Source of the DNA: Dehalococcoidia bacterium
GTDB taxonomy: Bacteria; Chloroflexota; Dehalococcoidia; Dehalococcoidales; JAUWZL01
Direction of reading: 5' to 3'
DNA: 13,238 nucleotides
Assembly (NCBI GenBank): GCA_030615305.1
Contig: JAUWZL010000010.1
Span: 1 to 13,238, forward strand
Each line of letters opens with the position of its first letter. Positions within the stretch are counted from its first letter, which is position 1. A model generated the notes under the pieces. The model was not told the DNA's origin and ran no database searches. It saw only the letters and a program-made list of their open reading frames with translations. Shown here piece by piece: positions 13,159 through 13,238 of the stretch. Both the position numbers and the translations under genes were made by a program.

Positions 13159-13238
13159 ATGGCAATAGTATGGAACAGCGACCGAATTGGAGACTCTTAT
13201 TCCAACCGTAGGCATGATAGAGACTTTTTCCAAGAGCA
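13159..13238 (+). CDS. Start of an unidentified gene, running off the window
   Basis: ATG 13159 opens a frame of at least 26 codons with no stop before the window ends. AGAGGTG (13144-13150) lies 8 bases upstream, and the start is 17 bases after the stop of the secreted-protein gene, so it is probably the next gene of that operon. The visible N-terminus (MAIVWNSDRIGDSYSNRRHD) is hydrophilic and is not a signal peptide. Too short to identify. Confidence 0.5.
   Translation, partial: MAIVWNSDRIGDSYSNRRHDRDFFQE

Noticed and set aside
12786..13211. Alternative plus-strand frame overlapping the secreted protein
   Set aside because: Its composition (Ser/Pro/Arg-rich) is that of a shadow frame, and it overlaps both the signal-peptide gene and the next gene's start.

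Overview
This window is a chromosomal piece from a Gram-positive-type (monoderm) bacterium. The best guess is Chloroflexota, class Dehalococcoidia or a close relative. That placement is an inference from the order and style of the pilus genes, the lack of a PilQ secretin or PilP lipoprotein in the pilus locus, and the style of the secreted proteins. No taxonomic search could be run.

Region 1 (1-475): the 3' end of tmRNA (ssrA) with its encoded CCA, a rho-independent terminator, then about 325 bases without a gene. This gap holds a candidate sigma70-type promoter and, just upstream of it, a tandem direct repeat that looks like an activator site for the pilus operon.

Region 2 (476-8363, plus strand): a tightly packed type IV pilus operon. 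In order it encodes the extension ATPase PilB, the platform protein PilC (split by a frameshift), two minor prepilins (PilV/GspI-like and PilW/GspJ-like), a PilX/GspK-like protein, a PilO-like protein, a PilM-PilN fusion laid out like GspL, and the retraction ATPase PilT. Starts and stops overlap or lie within a few bases, so the genes are probably co-transcribed and translationally coupled.

Region 3 (8364-9956): the probable major pilin gene pilA on the minus strand, convergent with the operon across a nested hairpin, and divergent from the prepilin peptidase gene pilD. PilD would process all the prepilins encoded here. A 16-base element between pilA and pilD resembles the repeats in front of pilB, suggesting one regulator for all three transcripts.

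Region 4 (9957-12480, minus strand): a cluster of secreted beta-rich proteins of unknown function. It contains one full-length Sec-exported protein broken into two reading frames at a GC-rich sequence, a second copy lacking its first ~66 residues including the signal peptide, and a smaller secreted Ig-like protein that faces pilD with a 4-base gap.

Region 5 (12480-13238, plus strand): a further Sec-exported Ig-like protein and the start of another gene that runs off the window.

Together the pil genes encode a nearly complete monoderm pilus machine: two ATPases, platform, alignment complex, minor pilins, major pilin and peptidase. The neighbouring secreted proteins may be surface or appendage components, but only their position links them to the pilus. 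The points most worth checking are the frameshift at 10994-11000, which coincides with a slippery-type heptamer and a strong internal ribosome binding site; the PilM-PilN fusion; and the shared upstream motif.
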